Shown piece after piece: positions 62,291 through 64,000 of a stretch of DNA of 64,000 nucleotides (positions are counted from its first letter, which is position 1; every line of letters begins with the position of its first letter). The notes under the pieces are model-generated. The model saw only the letters and a list, made by a program, of their open reading frames with translations. It did no database searches and was not told the origin of the DNA. A program made the position numbers and the translations under genes. The DNA comes from Companilactobacillus farciminis KCTC 3681 = DSM 20184 (lineage in GTDB: Bacteria > Bacillota > Bacilli > Lactobacillales > Lactobacillaceae): the NCBI RefSeq assembly GCF_002706745.1, contig NZ_CP017702.1, forward strand, positions 868,001 through 932,000. The letters run 5' to 3'.

Positions 62291-63598
62291 ATGAAGCGAA
62301 TAATGAATGTATTTAATGAGGGCGTTTTAGACCTGTTGGCTAACGCTGGAGTTGCGATTCCGTATTTTTTCTGTTTGACGTTATATAACCAAAACAAAAA
62401 TATTTTTGTCTTTGCGTTGCCATTTTTAATGCTCTATACTTTTAGAGCTTTGGGAATGCTATTGACGACTTTTATTACCTTGCCAGCTTCGACGATGCTA
62501 TCGATGTCGAATCTGTTTGGTGTGATTGGCTCGCTTTGCATGCTAGGAGCTAGCAATCCAGTTTTTGGTATTATTGGTGGGGTGTTCTTAGGTCTAGCTT
62601 CTAGTTGGATCTGGCCATATTATTTGACGGTTCGTTCTCGTGGCAAGATGGATAAAGAATTTAAATTCAATCGAATGCACACTTTGTCGATGGTTTTGAC
62701 GATTATCTTATTGTTGATTGTTGAACTAATTGCTACGAAGACTAAGTTGTTGAACTTGTCATTTATTTTGTTAGCTTTCTTATTCTTTACTGCGATGGTC
62801 GGTGGCATGAACGTTACGCACCGTTTGACCTTTTATCAAGGCTTAGAGAAGAAACCTAAGTTTAGAATCAATTCGTTTTTTAATTTGATCGTGTTAGCGA
62901 GTTTGGTCATGTTGTTATTCATCATTCGCTATACGCGTCTAAAAGAAGTTTCCAATACGATTGATTTAGCAATCAGCATTGCTGCTATCGTCTTGTTCTT
63001 GATCCTCGCATACTATCAATTAGGGGTTCATAAAAAGATGTTCCCAGTCAGTTTGGTTGCCATCAATCGTGGGGTGGTCATGAACTACGTAATGCTGTAT
63101 GCCATCTTCGACAGTACGATTCGCTTCAAATTCAATACTTTGATGTTAGTTTATACGCTTTATCTGGTCGGTTTTGAATTAGGACCAGCTTTGTTGAAAA
63201 AACGTCAAAATTGGCGTTATCCTTTATTGTTGCTAGGTTTAGTTTTGGCATTGTTTAATTACACATACTTTGTTGGCTTGTTCTTATTAGCCGTATTTGT
63301 CGGAACCGATAATCGAATTTTGAATGACGCACTTTATACTGATCCTGATTTAGATTCCGAACGAGCTTTCTTGATCAAGTATCAGTTGTCTTGTGTTGGA
63401 AATGTATCGCAACAATTGATCTACATGACGACAATTTATTTCATCAGTTACTTTACTGATATTAATGCTTTAGGATTCTTCAATAACATTTCCAACGGCC
63501 CAACTAATTCGACGCTTTATGGAGTACATCTATTTATTACTGCTATCGTCTTTATTTATGCGGCAGTCACATTTTATTTTGCTCGTGAAAAAGAATGA
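62291..63598 (+). CDS. Polytopic membrane protein, MFS-like, unknown substrate
   Basis: 435 residues; CAGGTGAGAAA before the ATG. About 12 hydrophobic segments, e.g. LANAGVAIPYFFCLTLY, FVFALPFLMLYTFRALGMLL, TLSMVLTIILLLIVELI, RYPLLLLGLVLALFNYTYF, VGLFLLAVFVG, VHLFITAIVFIYAAVTFYFA. No transporter signature motif stands out. It is separated from the lysine operon by a terminator, so a lysine role is not implied. Confidence 0.65.
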   Translation: MKRIMNVFNEGVLDLLANAGVAIPYFFCLTLYNQNKNIFVFALPFLMLYTFRALGMLLTTFITLPASTMLSMSNLFGVIGSLCMLGASNPVFGIIGGVFLGLASSWIWPYYLTVRSRGKMDKEFKFNRMHTLSMVLTIILLLIVELIATKTKLLNLSFILLAFLFFTAMVGGMNVTHRLTFYQGLEKKPKFRINSFFNLIVLASLVMLLFIIRYTRLKEVSNTIDLAISIAAIVLFLILAYYQLGVHKKMFPVSLVAINRGVVMNYVMLYAIFDSTIRFKFNTLMLVYTLYLVGFELGPALLKKRQNWRYPLLLLGLVLALFNYTYFVGLFLLAVFVGTDNRILNDALYTDPDLDSERAFLIKYQLSCVGNVSQQLIYMTTIYFISYFTDINALGFFNNISNGPTNSTLYGVHLFITAIVFIYAAVTFYFAREKE

Positions 63599-63739
63599 TT
63601 TGAATCATTACAACGCTATGAGATTTATTTTATTGAAAATAGTTGAGCATAGAGAAATTCAGTACTGTTAAGTAAATTTGAAAGTTATAACGGCTGTTTG
63701 TGAAGTCGTTTCAATGATATTTTTTAGAAAACAAAAATA

Positions 63740-63806
63740 AGACTACTATATATTGTATGCGTGTGTTATATAACACCTACATATGGTATTTGGTAGTCTT
63801 TTTTAT
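63740..63806 (+). terminator. Long hairpin terminator after the membrane protein gene
   Basis: AGACTAC...GTAGTCT closes a stem of about 20 pairs with wobbles (TATATATTGTATG opposite CATATGGTATTTG). The apical GTGTTATATAACAC is itself palindromic, and TTTTTTA follows. The gap 63599-63739 holds nothing else visible. Confidence 0.75.
63744..63792. promoter_or_regulatory. Possible NrdR-box pair
   Basis: ACTATATATTGTAT (63745) resembles the NrdR box ACACTATATATAGTGT, and ACATATGGTATT (63779) is a weaker match about 33 bp away, near the 31-32 bp usual for box pairs. It precedes an ATP-cone gene. The boxes overlap the hairpin arms, so the match may be incidental. Confidence 0.35.
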
Positions 63807-63858
63807 TATTTAAAATTTTATAAAATGGTTGTATAGATTAAAGATTGGGGAGATATAA

Positions 63859-64000
63859 ATGACCACGCAATTAACTCAATTGATAGAAATCCCAGTTGAA
63901 AAAAGAAGTGGCTTCAAGACTAAGTTTTATCCATATAAAATTGAATTTGTGCTAGATAAGTTGGACTTGTCTCGAGTTCAACAAGATAATTTGATTGAGA
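63859..64000 (+). CDS. ATP-cone protein, N-terminus only; possibly anaerobic ribonucleotide reductase
   Basis: 47 residues before the window ends; GGGGAGATATAA before the ATG. IPVEKRSGFKTKFYPYKIEF then VLDKLDLS follows the ATP-cone pattern (V.KRdG....F...KI...v.k.). ATP cones occur at the N-terminus of NrdD, class I alpha subunits and NrdR. NrdD is suggested by the box-like upstream sequence; this is inference. Confidence 0.5.
   Translation, partial: MTTQLTQLIEIPVEKRSGFKTKFYPYKIEFVLDKLDLSRVQQDNLIE

Overview
The window is a low-GC Gram-positive chromosome, most likely a Lactobacillaceae of the Companilactobacillus (former Lactobacillus alimentarius/farciminis) type. The 16S sequence is lactobacillar, Shine-Dalgarno sites are strong, and a complete diaminopimelate/lysine pathway is present. 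The genus is inferred from the look of the 16S and from gene content, not from a search.

Layout. (1) 1-1067: an IS3-family (IS150-like) insertion sequence running off the left edge, just upstream of an rRNA operon. (2) 1068-6564: two tandem rRNA promoters, 16S-23S-5S, then tRNA-Asn(GTT) and tRNA-Ser(GGA). (3) 6552-51862: a complete-looking siphovirus prophage of about 45.3 kb inserted at the 3' end of tRNA-Ser and bounded by a 14-bp repeat. (4) 51863-64000: chromosome again, with tRNA-Arg(ACG), a leftward lysC-dapF unit, a rightward lysine-riboswitch-controlled operon (lysA-dapH-dapL-dapA-dapB-patA-asd), a polytopic membrane protein and the start of an ATP-cone gene.

Prophage, left to right. 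Lysogeny module, mostly leftward: integrase, DUF6414-like protein, lipoprotein, MazF-like fusion, two membrane proteins, ImmA-like protease and CI. Then the operator region, a Cro-like gene and a set of small early regulators. An ISL3-family IS sits in the early region. Next come recombination and replication genes (DUF1351, RecA-like ATPase, HNHc nuclease, replication initiator, RusA, antirepressor, SSB), many small genes, and an ArpU-type late regulator whose 3' end carries helically phased iterons. Then follow an unusual block of aberrant tRNA-like genes with an HNH homing endonuclease, a Tad2-like anti-Thoeris protein, and packaging, head, tail, baseplate, holin and endolysin genes.

The most interesting observations are these. 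(a) At 26.3-27.7 kb, several RNA genes have good acceptor and T arms but missing, truncated or expanded D/anticodon regions. One orphan 5' tRNA half has an acceptor that matches the 3' end of a tRNA-Trp-like gene about 0.8 kb away, across an HNH endonuclease and an intact tRNA-CAT. (b) A probable programmed -1 frameshift at the end of the major capsid gene (AAAA, stop codon, 6-nt spacer, 7-bp hairpin) would append a tag. The same roughly 19-residue tag ends the major tail protein and a small neighbouring protein. (c) A Tad2 (DUF2829) homologue lies just before the terminase. (d) Direct-repeat operators and 11-bp-period iterons control the switch and late regions. No database search was possible; family names rest on recognised motifs and gene order.
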